Below are positions 20,379 to 29,397 of a stretch of DNA of 39,904 nucleotides, piece after piece; position 1 is the first letter of the stretch, and every line of letters begins with the position of its first letter. The translations under genes and the position numbers were made by a program. The stretch is from the IMG/VR virus record IMGVR_UViG_3300037041_001843, positions 1-39,904 of that record; one strand, written 5' to 3'. The DNA comes from a virus. The notes beneath the pieces are model-generated. The model did no database searches. It was not told the DNA's origin and was given only the letters and a program-made list of their open reading frames with translations.

Positions 20379-20384
20379 GGATAA

Positions 20385-20828
20385 ATGGCGGACTACGTAC
20401 TCGTACTGGACCCGGAACTCGTCACAATGAGTGAAGTGTTTTCGAACCAGGCACAGAAGCTTGCCGAGGAATCGGTAACGCCTACTGACTCGGCTTTGAA
20501 TAGGACGGGTGTGTTGGCCGCCGAAACCTGCACTCTCTCAGGCGGGATAGTGCGGGATTCTCGCAAGCGCGTGAGCCAAACCATTTCATTGTCGGAGGTT
20601 TTCGCCAAGAAGAGTTTGAGGACGCTGACCCAAGCAGTGTCTTTGAACGATTCACAGACCACCATCAAGGTGTACATGACTGTGAAGTTCTTGATGACCG
20701 ACGCGAGCAATGTCGAGACGGACTTAGCTTACTACATAAACCAGAACATCGAGCCTGGGAATTTGAAAGCATTGAACGTAGTGCCAATCAGCTCCTCTAA
20801 CTTTGGGGTCTTGATTACGCACTCGTAA
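20385..20828 (+). CDS. structural protein with 18-residue LSD-type repeats (147 aa)
   Basis: Residues 11-~85 hold four full 18-residue units and part of a fifth: ELVTMSEVF..., ESVTPTDSAL..., ETCTLSGGIV..., QTISLSEVFA..., QAVSLNDSQ. They match the repeats of the 25138-26553 protein. Residues ~95-147 form a separate domain (VKFLMTDASNVETDLAYYI, ending FGVLITHS). The repeats probably form a rod with the C-terminal domain as head or anchor. ATG 20385 has GAGG upstream. Confidence 0.65.
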   Translation: MADYVLVLDPELVTMSEVFSNQAQKLAEESVTPTDSALNRTGVLAAETCTLSGGIVRDSRKRVSQTISLSEVFAKKSLRTLTQAVSLNDSQTTIKVYMTVKFLMTDASNVETDLAYYINQNIEPGNLKALNVVPISSSNFGVLITHS

Positions 20829-20841
20829 GGGGGTATAAACC

Positions 20842-21309
20842 ATGACTGAAACCGAAAAAGTCGGCCTCAAGGGAGAACTCGTACTCGAAAAGTTTTCGGG
20901 CGGCAAGCTCGTTGAGACCCGGCACGTAAAGAACCTCGTCGTGTCAGCTGGAAAGGCTGGCGTCGCTTCGAGGATAAACGGAGCGGGTGCAGAGACTGCA
21001 TTCACTTACATCGCAATAGGCACTGGAACTGCGGCTGCTGCTGCGGGCGACACTGCTCTTGGCGCAGAAATCACTACTGCGGGCGGAGAGCGCGGCGCTG
21101 CAACTTGCACTCGCGTGACCACGACTGTTGCGAACGACACTGCGCAGAACGTCCTCCTGTACAACTTCACTGGCTCGTTCGCCGTGACCGAGACAGGACA
21201 GCTCAACGACCCGTCGGCAGGAACACTCCTCGCGAGGCAAGTGTTCTCAGCCATCAACGTCGTGAGCGGGGACAGCCTGCAAGTGACTTGGAAGGTTGCA
21301 GTCGCTTAG
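20842..21309 (+). CDS. tail or fibre structural protein (155 aa)
   Basis: 'TRHVKNLVVSAGKAGVASRI' and 'FTYIAIGTGTAAAAAGDTAL' match a recurrent phage structural family in which 'KNLVVxAGK' and 'YIAIGTGTT' motifs precede a strand-rich Thr/Val domain. These proteins are usually fibre bases or tail accessories. ATG 20842 lies 14 bases after the upstream stop. A poly-T terminator follows. Confidence 0.65.
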   Translation: MTETEKVGLKGELVLEKFSGGKLVETRHVKNLVVSAGKAGVASRINGAGAETAFTYIAIGTGTAAAAAGDTALGAEITTAGGERGAATCTRVTTTVANDTAQNVLLYNFTGSFAVTETGQLNDPSAGTLLARQVFSAINVVSGDSLQVTWKVAVA

Positions 21310-21316
21310 GCGGCTC

Positions 21317-21341
21317 TTCTTTCTTTTTTTTTCTTTTTTCG
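21317..21341 (+). terminator. poly-T terminator after capsid module
   Basis: The plus strand carries runs of T broken by single C residues directly after the stop at 21309, and the next gene starts at 21367. Archaeal RNA polymerase stops at such T tracts without a hairpin. It likely lowers expression of the fibre and tail genes relative to the capsid genes. Confidence 0.65.
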
Positions 21342-21366
21342 TTCAAGGCCCCGGGAGTGAGTGAGC

Positions 21367-24300
21367 ATGGCGACGATAAGTACTAATGACTTGATGGACG
21401 CAACGATGATGAACAAGTTCGCGCAGAAGACAGCGAGCTTGACTTCCGGAGATTTAGTCGAGGGTAACGGGACGAATGAAGTTAACCCGACTACGATTCC
21501 TTCTGCTGTTGTTTCCAAGACGCAAAAAGAGTGCCAATCTTCGGGACGAATTACTGGCGGGGTTATCACAGCGCACACCGCAGGAGGCGCGGACGGGACT
21601 ATTGATATTTCCGAAATGACGGGGATAATCAAAACAACCAACGCTGTCGACGCGACTACAACGACCTTCACGATGACTGCCAAGACTTCGATAGCCTTGA
21701 CGGACAATGCGTTGAATTATCTCTATTATGATTACACCACTGCCACAGTAGCAGCGACTACGGACAGGACAGCGATTCACGAATACGACCAGTTCACTGT
21801 AGGCAGGGTTTACCGACAGGGAACGGACGTTGATATCGTTTCTTCGGGGACGAATATTTACAACTTTTACCGGAGGATTCACAACCGCCTCGTCAAGAAG
21901 TATGGGTTCGACCACGCGAGCGGAGCAACCGTGGCTTCAACCGGGACTCGTAATTTGACGACTACTGATGGGGTTTGGTATATTGGCAACACCGAGATAA
22001 CGACTTCCGCAAAGGACACTTCCGCAAGCGACAAATTCACCTACTATTACCTTTCAGGGGCTGCTACTTGGACTGCTGTTGCGAACTCGACGCAGATTGA
22101 CAACACGCAATATAACTTGACTGGCTCGCCTTACGGCCTCGCTACGCTTTCAAACAACAAGTATGGCGTTCACTGGGTGTTCATCTGCCCGGAGGGCGAC
22201 GTTTACGTTGTTTACGGCCAAGGGGATTATAGTCTCGCTGACGCGCAGAACGCGGTAACACCTTCCACTCTGCCGGATTACGTGGTGAAGAACACGCGGT
22301 TGGCTGCGAAGATTATCGTTGCCAAGAGTTCAGACACACTCACAGTGACCTCGGCTTATGTTCAAGGCTTCCCGGCAAGCTCTGCTCCGAATCACAATGA
22401 CTTGGGTGGCTTGCAGGGCGGGGCTTCCAACGAGTATTACCACTTGACTTCTAACCAGAGCAATGTGTTTGACTCGGTTCCTACTGCTACTCTTTCTGGT
22501 GTGACTGTTTACAAGGGTGGGGTAGCTAACGGCGGGTTCGAGAACCAACCAACCTTCGTTGCGAACACGACTGCGAACAACTGGATTGACGGGACTGCGG
22601 CAGGCTCGGCGACAGTAGACCAATACGGGTGGTATCTCTACACGACTGGTGGGAGTCTTGAAGCGGCTTTCAGTTCTACCGAGTCGTATCGTGGCAAGGG
22701 TAGCTTGAAGATTATATTCAACACTGGTGGCGCGGGTAGTGTGAACTGCGCTCCGACTTACTTGAACATTGACCAAGCCACGAACAAATACTTGATTCCG
22801 CTTAAGGCGAGCACGAAGTATCGCGCGTCTTGTAGGATGAAGATTTCAAGTGTTACTACTGCTGGAACTGGCGTGTCGCTTTATGTCGGGCAGTATGCTG
22901 GACTCACTTACTCGACTGGTGGTGGTCCCGCATACGCTAACGCGGTTCAGGATTGGACTGAATACGTTTACGAGTTCACTACTGGCGGGACGATTACTGG
23001 CGGGACTGTCGGGATGCTTGGAGTTGCAACGAACCTCACTTCGTATTGGGATGACATCAAACTCGAAGAGGTAGTCGAGGATGCTACTTCTGTTGTCTCT
23101 GCTGTTCACCCGCACGTTGTTTTCCAAGGCGTGACGACAACGGATAATGTAGACCAATCGCAGTTGGTAATTGATACGAGTGAGAAGATTGGAGATAATG
23201 CAAATGTTGATTATTGGATTGCTGAAAGTTTTACTCCAACAAAAAGTAAATTGGCTGGAATTGTTTTAAGCAAGGAAACCACAGATGGAACTCCGACAGG
23301 AAATCTTGTGTTTGATATTAGAACCGACAATTCTGGTTCTCCATCTTCTGTGATAGTAGCATCTAAGTCCTTTACTCTCGCTGAATGGAACGCCTACAGC
23401 AACGGAGAAGTTACGATTTCGGTTCCTTGCTTGCTTACTCCGGGTGCATTATATTGGGTTGTTGGACACGACTCAGTAGACAACGAAGCAACTGGTGTTG
23501 GATATAAGGTTTTTGCTGTTGCTTCTGGTGCGTATCCGGGTGGAACAACAAAGTATTCAACGAACCAAGGCGGTGCGTGGACTCCATATGGACACCAGTT
23601 ATACTTCAAGACTCATTACGCCAAGCCTTCTGAGCAGGCGACTGTGATATTGAACGGGGTTAAGACGGAACTCAAGAGTGGTAACTCGGATGGGATACTC
23701 GGCGGGGCAATCATAGACTTGGACAAAGGGAAATACCATTATGATTCTGGTTCTCTCATTTCATCAGCGAATACTCGAATTTGGAGTAATACTGTTTACT
23801 CTGCAACTGCGGGTGGCCAATCAACAATCGGTGGAAATATTGATTATATATTTCTAAATGGGTGGGCGCACGATAATTTGGTTGGTATGTATGATGCCAC
23901 CGTTGCGGGTTCAGTAGTAATAAAAGTGAATACTGTTGCCCCTATAAATCACTTGAAGATACGAGAAAGTTCCGGCAGTGATGGGACTCTGAATATTCAG
24001 ATTAGTTCGGACAATGTCAATTATACTACTATTCGGACATTTGCGACTCCAACAGTAGACGCTTTGGCAATAATCGACACCGATTTGGTTAATGGATGTT
24101 CTACGTTTTATTTGAAGTTCACGTGCACGGTAGCTTTGGCAATAGTGCAACTTGGTTTCGAAGCTGATTTGGACGCTTCTCAAATCCCCGTCGGCCTCGT
24201 CTACCCATTGGCAGTTCAACAGTTCGAGAGTAACGTAGTCCTGCCCTCGGTTGCAACAAGGGCGTATTACAGGCAGTCCAAGTTCCAGAACACGCAGGGA

Positions 24301-25077
24301 GTGGTAATGCCTGCAATAGAGTTCACGGATGGCAGTGCTGTTTACATCGGTCACGTTTTCACTCCGATTGACAACGGTGCGGAAACCAACCCCGCGATAG
24401 ACGTTCTCTCTACGAGCACGAACTGGCAACAGACTGGCACAGGAGCTAACGACAGCACGACTGGGTATATCCTCAATGATGGGGAGTATATGACGTTGTC
24501 AAGCACTGCGAGTTCAATCAAAGTGGTTTACAAAGTTGGTGGTGGAACTACGAGCTTTGCGAATATCACGAAGAACAGGTTCTACATCTCAAGCGATGGA
24601 GTAGCGAATGATGCGACTAAAGACCCTTCTTTAGAGTGTGGTGTGCAGTATCAGATTCCGAACCAAGGGATTGTCGAGACAGTCGGCGACTTGCAGAGGG
24701 AAGTCGAGAAGGTAAAGCACATTGATGGCGAATGGACTGACTATACTCCATATCTTGTATGGGGAACTGCTACACCGGAGGGAAGCGTATCAACTCTTGG
24801 TAGTTACAAGATTGTTGGAAAGACCTGTTACTTTACCCTCAACTATTCGGCAACGGATGGTAACGGAGCAACGAGCTTGAGTTTGTCTTTGCCTTGCTAT
24901 GCAACAGGACCAACATCAGTAACGGTTGCTGCGGTTCAAAAAGTAGACACTACTTGGTCGAATCCGATTTCATATATTGCCTCTGGGACTGCAAAAGTGC
25001 AATTCTTGGGCTTCTCAGCCGCAACGGACACCAAGGCTATTGCGGTTTTGGTAAGTGGATTCTACGAGATTGAGTGA
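21367..25077 (+). CDS. large tail fibre / receptor-binding protein (1236 aa)
   Basis: This is the largest gene, with Thr/Ser/Gly-rich beta sequence throughout. The N-terminus ('ISTNDLMDATMMNKFAQKTA') may anchor to the virion. Residues ~170-340 repeat short strand motifs. Residues ~355-600 include carbohydrate-binding-like sections ending 'YWDDIKLEEV', as in CBM-type phage fibre domains. Residues ~600-760 hold an inserted-looking domain from DNA richer in A+T ('WIAESFTPTKSKLAGIVL'). Another such section lies near 790-930. The C-terminal ~90 residues (WTDYTPYLVWGTATPEG...) resemble a fibre tip. ATG 21367 is chosen over GTG 21361. Confidence 0.8.
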   Translation: MATISTNDLMDATMMNKFAQKTASLTSGDLVEGNGTNEVNPTTIPSAVVSKTQKECQSSGRITGGVITAHTAGGADGTIDISEMTGIIKTTNAVDATTTTFTMTAKTSIALTDNALNYLYYDYTTATVAATTDRTAIHEYDQFTVGRVYRQGTDVDIVSSGTNIYNFYRRIHNRLVKKYGFDHASGATVASTGTRNLTTTDGVWYIGNTEITTSAKDTSASDKFTYYYLSGAATWTAVANSTQIDNTQYNLTGSPYGLATLSNNKYGVHWVFICPEGDVYVVYGQGDYSLADAQNAVTPSTLPDYVVKNTRLAAKIIVAKSSDTLTVTSAYVQGFPASSAPNHNDLGGLQGGASNEYYHLTSNQSNVFDSVPTATLSGVTVYKGGVANGGFENQPTFVANTTANNWIDGTAAGSATVDQYGWYLYTTGGSLEAAFSSTESYRGKGSLKIIFNTGGAGSVNCAPTYLNIDQATNKYLIPLKASTKYRASCRMKISSVTTAGTGVSLYVGQYAGLTYSTGGGPAYANAVQDWTEYVYEFTTGGTITGGTVGMLGVATNLTSYWDDIKLEEVVEDATSVVSAVHPHVVFQGVTTTDNVDQSQLVIDTSEKIGDNANVDYWIAESFTPTKSKLAGIVLSKETTDGTPTGNLVFDIRTDNSGSPSSVIVASKSFTLAEWNAYSNGEVTISVPCLLTPGALYWVVGHDSVDNEATGVGYKVFAVASGAYPGGTTKYSTNQGGAWTPYGHQLYFKTHYAKPSEQATVILNGVKTELKSGNSDGILGGAIIDLDKGKYHYDSGSLISSANTRIWSNTVYSATAGGQSTIGGNIDYIFLNGWAHDNLVGMYDATVAGSVVIKVNTVAPINHLKIRESSGSDGTLNIQISSDNVNYTTIRTFATPTVDALAIIDTDLVNGCSTFYLKFTCTVALAIVQLGFEADLDASQIPVGLVYPLAVQQFESNVVLPSVATRAYYRQSKFQNTQGVVMPAIEFTDGSAVYIGHVFTPIDNGAETNPAIDVLSTSTNWQQTGTGANDSTTGYILNDGEYMTLSSTASSIKVVYKVGGGTTSFANITKNRFYISSDGVANDATKDPSLECGVQYQIPNQGIVETVGDLQREVEKVKHIDGEWTDYTPYLVWGTATPEGSVSTLGSYKIVGKTCYFTLNYSATDGNGATSLSLSLPCYATGPTSVTVAAVQKVDTTWSNPISYIASGTAKVQFLGFSAATDTKAIAVLVSGFYEIE

Positions 25078-25079
25078 GT

Positions 25080-25136
25080 ATGTTTAATGCGGTGTTTGGG
25101 ACAGCGAAATACGGAAGAAGCTACTCGGTGAGTTGA
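25080..25136 (+). CDS. possible 18-residue peptide
   Basis: ATG 25080 encodes MFNAVFGTAKYGRSYSVS and stops 1 base before the next gene. GAGTGAGT precedes it as a weak ribosome-binding site. It could be a leader coupling the fibre gene to the repeat protein, or the remnant N-terminus of a lost paralogue. Evidence is thin. Confidence 0.25.
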   Translation: MFNAVFGTAKYGRSYSVS

Positions 25137-25137
25137 A

Positions 25138-26553
25138 ATGCCGGAGTACGACGCACTCGTAGACGTTGGCCGCGTGGGCTACACTTTCGTCGGCAATATC
25201 TTCAAGTACGACACGATAACCCCGAGCGACTCGCAGCAAAAAGCGACAACGCACGCCTATGTAGAGACTGTCACGCTCTCTGACGCGATATTGAAAGACT
25301 CGACCAGGGAAGTCACCGAAACCACGACCTTGTCCGACGTAATGCTGTTGACTGCATTGAAGGCGCTTTCGGAAACCGTGACGTTGACAGACTCGCGAAT
25401 ATTAGACTCTTTCAAACTTGCAGCAGAAGCAACTACTTTATCCGACTCGATTCTCAAGTACGCGACCCGCGAGTTAAACGACGACATCACTTTGTCTGAC
25501 GTGGCGAACGCGGTGAACACCAAATTCGAGCAAGTCAATTTGTCCGACGTGATTTCCAAGCTCGTGGAAACAACGAGAAGCGACTCGGTGACGTTATCCG
25601 ACCAAGCGTTGAAACAAGTGGGGTTGACGAGAGAAGAATCTCTTGCACTCACGGACCTCGCTACGAAAGCCGTTTCATTAACGCGTTTAGAGGGCTTGTC
25701 CCTTACGGACGCGATTTCAAGAGCGATGACGACAAGCAAAACCGATTCGTTGTCCTTGACTGGCGCGGCTGTTTTTTTAACAGCGATAACCAAAGCAGAC
25801 AACCTCTCCGTCTCTGATGAGATGCTGAAAGAAGTTAGGGTGACGAAGGACGAGCTTGTTACTCTCGCGGACGCGATTCAAAAGAGCGTCTCTGCAACCA
25901 AGGTTGAAAACTTGACGCTTACTGACTTGATTATCATGGCGAACTTCATCCAAAAAGCAGAGGTAATCGGGTTGTCGGACGTGATTTCCAAGACGGTTAT
26001 TGCTGACCGGCGCGAAGTCGTCACCTTGTTGGAGAACATGATTAAGCAGACTACTACTACGAAGGCGGAGGCTCTCGCGTTGAGCGATGTTATAGCCAAG
26101 CTCGTTACCCGCACGCACGCGGAAGCCGTTGCGCTCTCTGACGAGTTGAGCAAAGCTATTTCGATTGAGAAAGCAGAGGTTGCGATGCTCTCGGATAGCG
26201 CGGTAAAGAAAACCTCCACTACCAAGGCCGAGGTCGCTACGTTGTCGGACTTGATTTCGAAAGCAGTCTCGAAGCAGCTCGCGGATAACCTCATCCTGGC
26301 AGATGCAATCAAAAAGGACGTTGCGACCACCAAGAACGAGACGGCTACCCTGGCAGCGAACGCGACAAAGCAAGTCACTCCTGCGTCTAAAACAGAAACC
26401 GTGACTATCTCGGATGGCTCAACGAAGCAGGATTACAAGCGCGTGAGCGAGTCGATTTCCTTATCAGAGTTTATGAATGTGTTCGTTCCAATCAAGCCAA
26501 TCATGCTCAGAGCGTACGGCGACCCGATAGGGTTAAGAGGCGTGGGCTCGTGA
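25138..26553 (+). CDS. virion protein built of 23 tandem 18-residue repeats
   Basis: From residue 25 to about 437 the protein is 23 units, nearly all 18 residues (one 16, one 19), plus a partial last unit. The consensus is E-x-x-x-L-S/T-D-x-x-x-K-x-x-x-T-K-x, e.g. EALALSDVIAKLVTRTHA. Each unit has a short strand (xVTLSD) and a probable turn or short helix, as in solenoid or fibrous rods. The C-terminus (IMLRAYGDPIGLRGVGS) is distinct. Thr/Asp/Ser/Lys-rich repeat proteins of this look occur in archaeal genomes and viruses. It probably forms a spike or fibre shaft. Confidence 0.75.
   Translation: MPEYDALVDVGRVGYTFVGNIFKYDTITPSDSQQKATTHAYVETVTLSDAILKDSTREVTETTTLSDVMLLTALKALSETVTLTDSRILDSFKLAAEATTLSDSILKYATRELNDDITLSDVANAVNTKFEQVNLSDVISKLVETTRSDSVTLSDQALKQVGLTREESLALTDLATKAVSLTRLEGLSLTDAISRAMTTSKTDSLSLTGAAVFLTAITKADNLSVSDEMLKEVRVTKDELVTLADAIQKSVSATKVENLTLTDLIIMANFIQKAEVIGLSDVISKTVIADRREVVTLLENMIKQTTTTKAEALALSDVIAKLVTRTHAEAVALSDELSKAISIEKAEVAMLSDSAVKKTSTTKAEVATLSDLISKAVSKQLADNLILADAIKKDVATTKNETATLAANATKQVTPASKTETVTISDGSTKQDYKRVSESISLSEFMNVFVPIKPIMLRAYGDPIGLRGVGS
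25210..26448 (+). repeat. coding tandem repeats, ~54 bp units
   Basis: The 18-residue protein repeats correspond to ~54-bp DNA units. At DNA level they have diverged (different codons for LSD and TKAE in each unit), so the array is old and kept by protein selection rather than by recent duplication. Confidence 0.7.
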
Positions 26554-26568
26554 TGAAGGTAGAGTAAC

Positions 26569-27495
26569 ATGGGCGTTTCAATTACATGGGCGGCCCCAGT
26601 GGCCAATGCAACGTGGACGGCTACAGAAATTTACCGCGCGACGTCCTCTACGGGCGCGTACTCGCTTATCACAACCAAAGCCTTAGACCCGGCTTTGCCT
26701 GACACCGCGTACTTTGACGAAGAGGGGGGGACTACCTCGTATTACAAAGTTCGTTTTTACAACGCTTCAACGGGCATTTACTCGGGCTACGCTGACGCGA
26801 TTACCGCGCAAGTGGTGACGCTCTCGTACACTACTCCTTCGCGCGTAGCTTCTTTGATGCAGATTCGGAACTCGCAGCAGCTCGTTGGCTTTGACGGCAC
26901 GACCAAGCCTTCGATTTGGGAAGTGGTGGAGTTCATCCAAGCTGCGGAAGACGACATTGACTTTGCAACTCAGCACTCTTGGCGCGAGAAAAAGAACTAC
27001 GATGCCAATGACGCGAACGACTACGAGATACGCAACTTGCAGAACGAGTACAAGTACATGACTGGCATCCCCATCCATTTGGACCACCGGCGCATCCGGC
27101 AGCTCGACTACACGAAGGGAGACTCGATGCAGATATTCAACGGCAGCGAGTGGGAAGAGTGGCTTAGTGCTACGACTTCTTATCACGAGGGAAGAGAAAA
27201 CGATTATTGGCTGGACTACCGCCAAGGCATTGTTTACTTGCGCACTTACATTTACCGCAAGAGGCCGATGGGCTTTCGGATTCGTTATCGCTACGGAGAG
27301 CAAACTGTTCCGAACGATTTGGCCAAGGCCGCGACTTTCCTCGTCGCAGCAGACATAATGCGCTTGGACGACAGGACGATGAACCTCGTTGAAGGGGGAG
27401 AGCAGATGTCGAAGGCGCAGAAGGCCCAAATGTGGGAGGACGCTGCAAACGGAATCATCCACCGCAAGAAGGAATTCGCTATGGCGATAACATGA
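26569..27495 (+). CDS. Fn3-like domain fused to head-tail connector (308 aa)
   Basis: Residues 1-~85 form an Fn3-like beta sandwich ('ITWAAPVANATWTATEIYRA', 'YYKVRFYNASTGIYSGYADA'). From ~90 to 308 a helical connector follows, of the gp6/gp15-like type: 'TPSRVASLMQIRNS', 'VEFIQAAEDDIDFATQHSW', ending with 'LAKAATFLVAADIMRLDD'. Connectors join the portal to the tail. The fusion with an Fn3 domain is unusual and may decorate the neck. ATG 26569 follows GGTAGAG. Confidence 0.7.
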   Translation: MGVSITWAAPVANATWTATEIYRATSSTGAYSLITTKALDPALPDTAYFDEEGGTTSYYKVRFYNASTGIYSGYADAITAQVVTLSYTTPSRVASLMQIRNSQQLVGFDGTTKPSIWEVVEFIQAAEDDIDFATQHSWREKKNYDANDANDYEIRNLQNEYKYMTGIPIHLDHRRIRQLDYTKGDSMQIFNGSEWEEWLSATTSYHEGRENDYWLDYRQGIVYLRTYIYRKRPMGFRIRYRYGEQTVPNDLAKAATFLVAADIMRLDDRTMNLVEGGEQMSKAQKAQMWEDAANGIIHRKKEFAMAIT

Positions 27496-27989
27496 CGCTC
27501 TTCACTTCGACGATTACTGAGAGTTTGTCCGTCTCGGACGCGATCCAGCACGTCGAGGACGTGGACAGCATGGCGCGGTGGGTCGCACTCTTGAACTCAG
27601 GTTGGAGTTCTTCTTCCGGAGGGAAGAAGCCAATCATCGGCAAGATAATCGATTACAAGAGCATTGACGTCGGCATTGGGGGCCAGGACTACGTCTTGGT
27701 TTATCCTTCGGGGATGACGAAGAAGTCCGTTGGAGCGCCTTATGATGGGCGCAAGGTCACGAATTTGCAGAGCATTGATATTCGCTCGGGCAAGGACCAT
27801 GGGCGCATTCAACAGTTGAGGCGCGAAGTGGACAGGATAATGATGGCCAACCGCACGAACCGCAGTGCGACTGGCTTCCAAGTTATTTCAGGGCCGGAGG
27901 AAAAGGACTTGTCGGACAAATTCCGCAACCTATACCGTTACGTCCTGGACTACACAGGAGAGACTTTCGCGGAACGATTCATGGGGTGA
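27492..27989 (+). CDS. tail completion / minor tail protein (165 aa)
   Basis: The N-terminus (TITESLSVSDAIQHVEDV) is one unit of the 18-residue repeat seen in two other structural proteins. The rest has a strand-rich part ('IIGKIIDYKSIDVGIGGQDYVLVYP') cited here as IDVGIGGQDYVLVYP, and a C-terminal helical part ending TGETFAERFMG. Its position between connector and tail tube fits a tail terminator or completion protein. ATG 27492 overlaps the upstream TGA. Confidence 0.65.
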   Translation: MTLFTSTITESLSVSDAIQHVEDVDSMARWVALLNSGWSSSSGGKKPIIGKIIDYKSIDVGIGGQDYVLVYPSGMTKKSVGAPYDGRKVTNLQSIDIRSGKDHGRIQQLRREVDRIMMANRTNRSATGFQVISGPEEKDLSDKFRNLYRYVLDYTGETFAERFMG

Positions 27990-27995
27990 GTTAGT

Positions 27996-28943
27996 ATGTC
28001 AAACGCAATTTCCGGGTCTCTAACGAAGATATTGTACGGGTGGGAAGCTGTTTCCTACAAAACCGAAGCAGCGAGCATCAACAAGGTCTTGGGTTGGGGA
28101 CAAAAGCCGAACGTGACTCGCAGGATGAACCTGCAGGAAGTCCTCGGCACTGGCGGCAGGAACGTCCAGAAGCTCGTCAAGGGCAAGTTCGAAGGAGGCA
28201 TCGGCCTCGACTTCACGATGGCCAACGGGTATTGGACGAGGTTCTTCCTCGGAGCCGCGCCAACTGACGCAGGAGCCACGCCTTACACTCACACTTATTC
28301 CGAGTCGGATTCGATGGCTTCCGGAACGATTGAGTACAACCGGCCGACCGACACCCCGAGCATTTCGAGGTTATTGGGATGCAAGTGCGTGACGGCGGAA
28401 ATCTCTGGGCAAGTCGGCCAAGTTGTTTCTGGCAAGATGCAGATGGTGTACGCTGACGAAAAGCATTACACGACTACTGCGAACACGGCGACTGAGGCGG
28501 AAGAGCCTTTCTCGTTCGCAGACTTCTCACTCACCGTGGGCTCGGCCTATGCGGACGTGCAGAGCTTCTCTTTCGGCGTGAACAACACGACAAAGCTCTT
28601 GCATGGCTGCGGCTCAATAGTAGCGAGCCAGGCAATCGGGCATGAGCGCAAATACACTCTCAAGACCCGCATACCTTACGAGCAGTCCACAGAGTTGCTG
28701 GATGCAATCGGCGGGTCCTCGGGCGTAATCGGCCCGAGCAACAAGGCCTCCGCGACCTTCTCGCTTTCAAACGGCTTGACTGGCACGAGCCAACGCAGTT
28801 ACCTCATAACCCTTGCGAACTTGAAGATGGATGAGTTTGACGAGGCGCCAAGCACGGACGACGTCCTCATGGCAGACATTACCTTGAAGGCGTTGAGCTG
28901 CACGAGCATCGTGTACTCCAACAACACGGCAGCAGCCCCTTAG
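27996..28943 (+). CDS. major tail tube protein (315 aa)
   Basis: A strand-rich 315-residue protein sits before the tail chaperone and tape measure, the canonical place for the tube subunit. Segments such as 'GKFEGGIGLDFTMANGYW', 'CKCVTAEISGQVGQVVSGKM' and 'HERKYTLKTRIPYEQSTELL' have the alternating pattern of the tube/Hcp-like fold. Many copies stack to form the tail tube. ATG 27996 follows GGTGAG. A hairpin with T5 follows the stop. Confidence 0.78.
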   Translation: MSNAISGSLTKILYGWEAVSYKTEAASINKVLGWGQKPNVTRRMNLQEVLGTGGRNVQKLVKGKFEGGIGLDFTMANGYWTRFFLGAAPTDAGATPYTHTYSESDSMASGTIEYNRPTDTPSISRLLGCKCVTAEISGQVGQVVSGKMQMVYADEKHYTTTANTATEAEEPFSFADFSLTVGSAYADVQSFSFGVNNTTKLLHGCGSIVASQAIGHERKYTLKTRIPYEQSTELLDAIGGSSGVIGPSNKASATFSLSNGLTGTSQRSYLITLANLKMDEFDEAPSTDDVLMADITLKALSCTSIVYSNNTAAAP

Positions 28944-28955
28944 AACGGGGTTTTT
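28936..28955 (+). terminator. hairpin and T5 after tail tube gene
   Basis: CCCC 28936-28939 pairs with GGGG 28947-28950, followed at once by TTTTT 28951-28955. The stem includes the stop codon in its loop. It likely gives partial termination so the tube protein is made in excess over later tail genes. Confidence 0.5.
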
Positions 28956-28983
28956 CATTCTTCCAATAGTTAGTGAGTAGGTG

Positions 28984-29397
28984 ATGAATGTGGAAGACGA
29001 AACGAAGCAGGAAGACAGCGTGAAAGTCCTCATCGACCAGGGGGACCAGCTTGAGGTAGAGTGCGAAGGCAAGAAGTACGCCTTTGTAATCAACAACCTT
29101 GGGTGGTTCTTGCCTGAGAAGATAATGGAGAAGCACGCGTACATTGAACAGGACGAGCGTGAGGCTCACAAGCGGCAGATTCACATGGCGTTTGCCGAGA
29201 TTGAGCTTGAAATCATGCGCCAGGGAATCGCCAAGATGTCCGTCGACGGGGTTGAAGTGGCGAAGTCACCGGACGCACTCAAGCAAATTCCAGGCGACGT
29301 GAAGGACAAAGTCGTTGCCAAGGCCGCGCCGAGCTTCAAGAAGGATAAGTCCAAGCTAAAAAACTTGATGCGGTCCTCAACGGACTCGAAGGAGTAA
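28984..29397 (+). CDS. tail assembly chaperone, short form (gpG-like)
   Basis: This 137-residue protein sits between tail tube and tape measure, as gpG does in lambda. It starts MNVEDETKQEDSVKVLIDQG and is acidic and mixed, with a helix-rich second half ending KNLMRSSTDSKE. Near its end is A-AAA-AAC in phase with the reading frame, allowing a -1 shift to make a longer chaperone. ATG 28984 follows GGTG. Chaperones of this type coat the tape measure during tail assembly and leave before completion. Confidence 0.8.
   Translation: MNVEDETKQEDSVKVLIDQGDQLEVECEGKKYAFVINNLGWFLPEKIMEKHAYIEQDEREAHKRQIHMAFAEIELEIMRQGIAKMSVDGVEVAKSPDALKQIPGDVKDKVVAKAAPSFKKDKSKLKNLMRSSTDSKE

Noticed and set aside
25210-26448. 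CRISPR-like repeat array
   Set aside because: The periodicity is in the protein; DNA units are contiguous, diverged and in frame, with no spacers.
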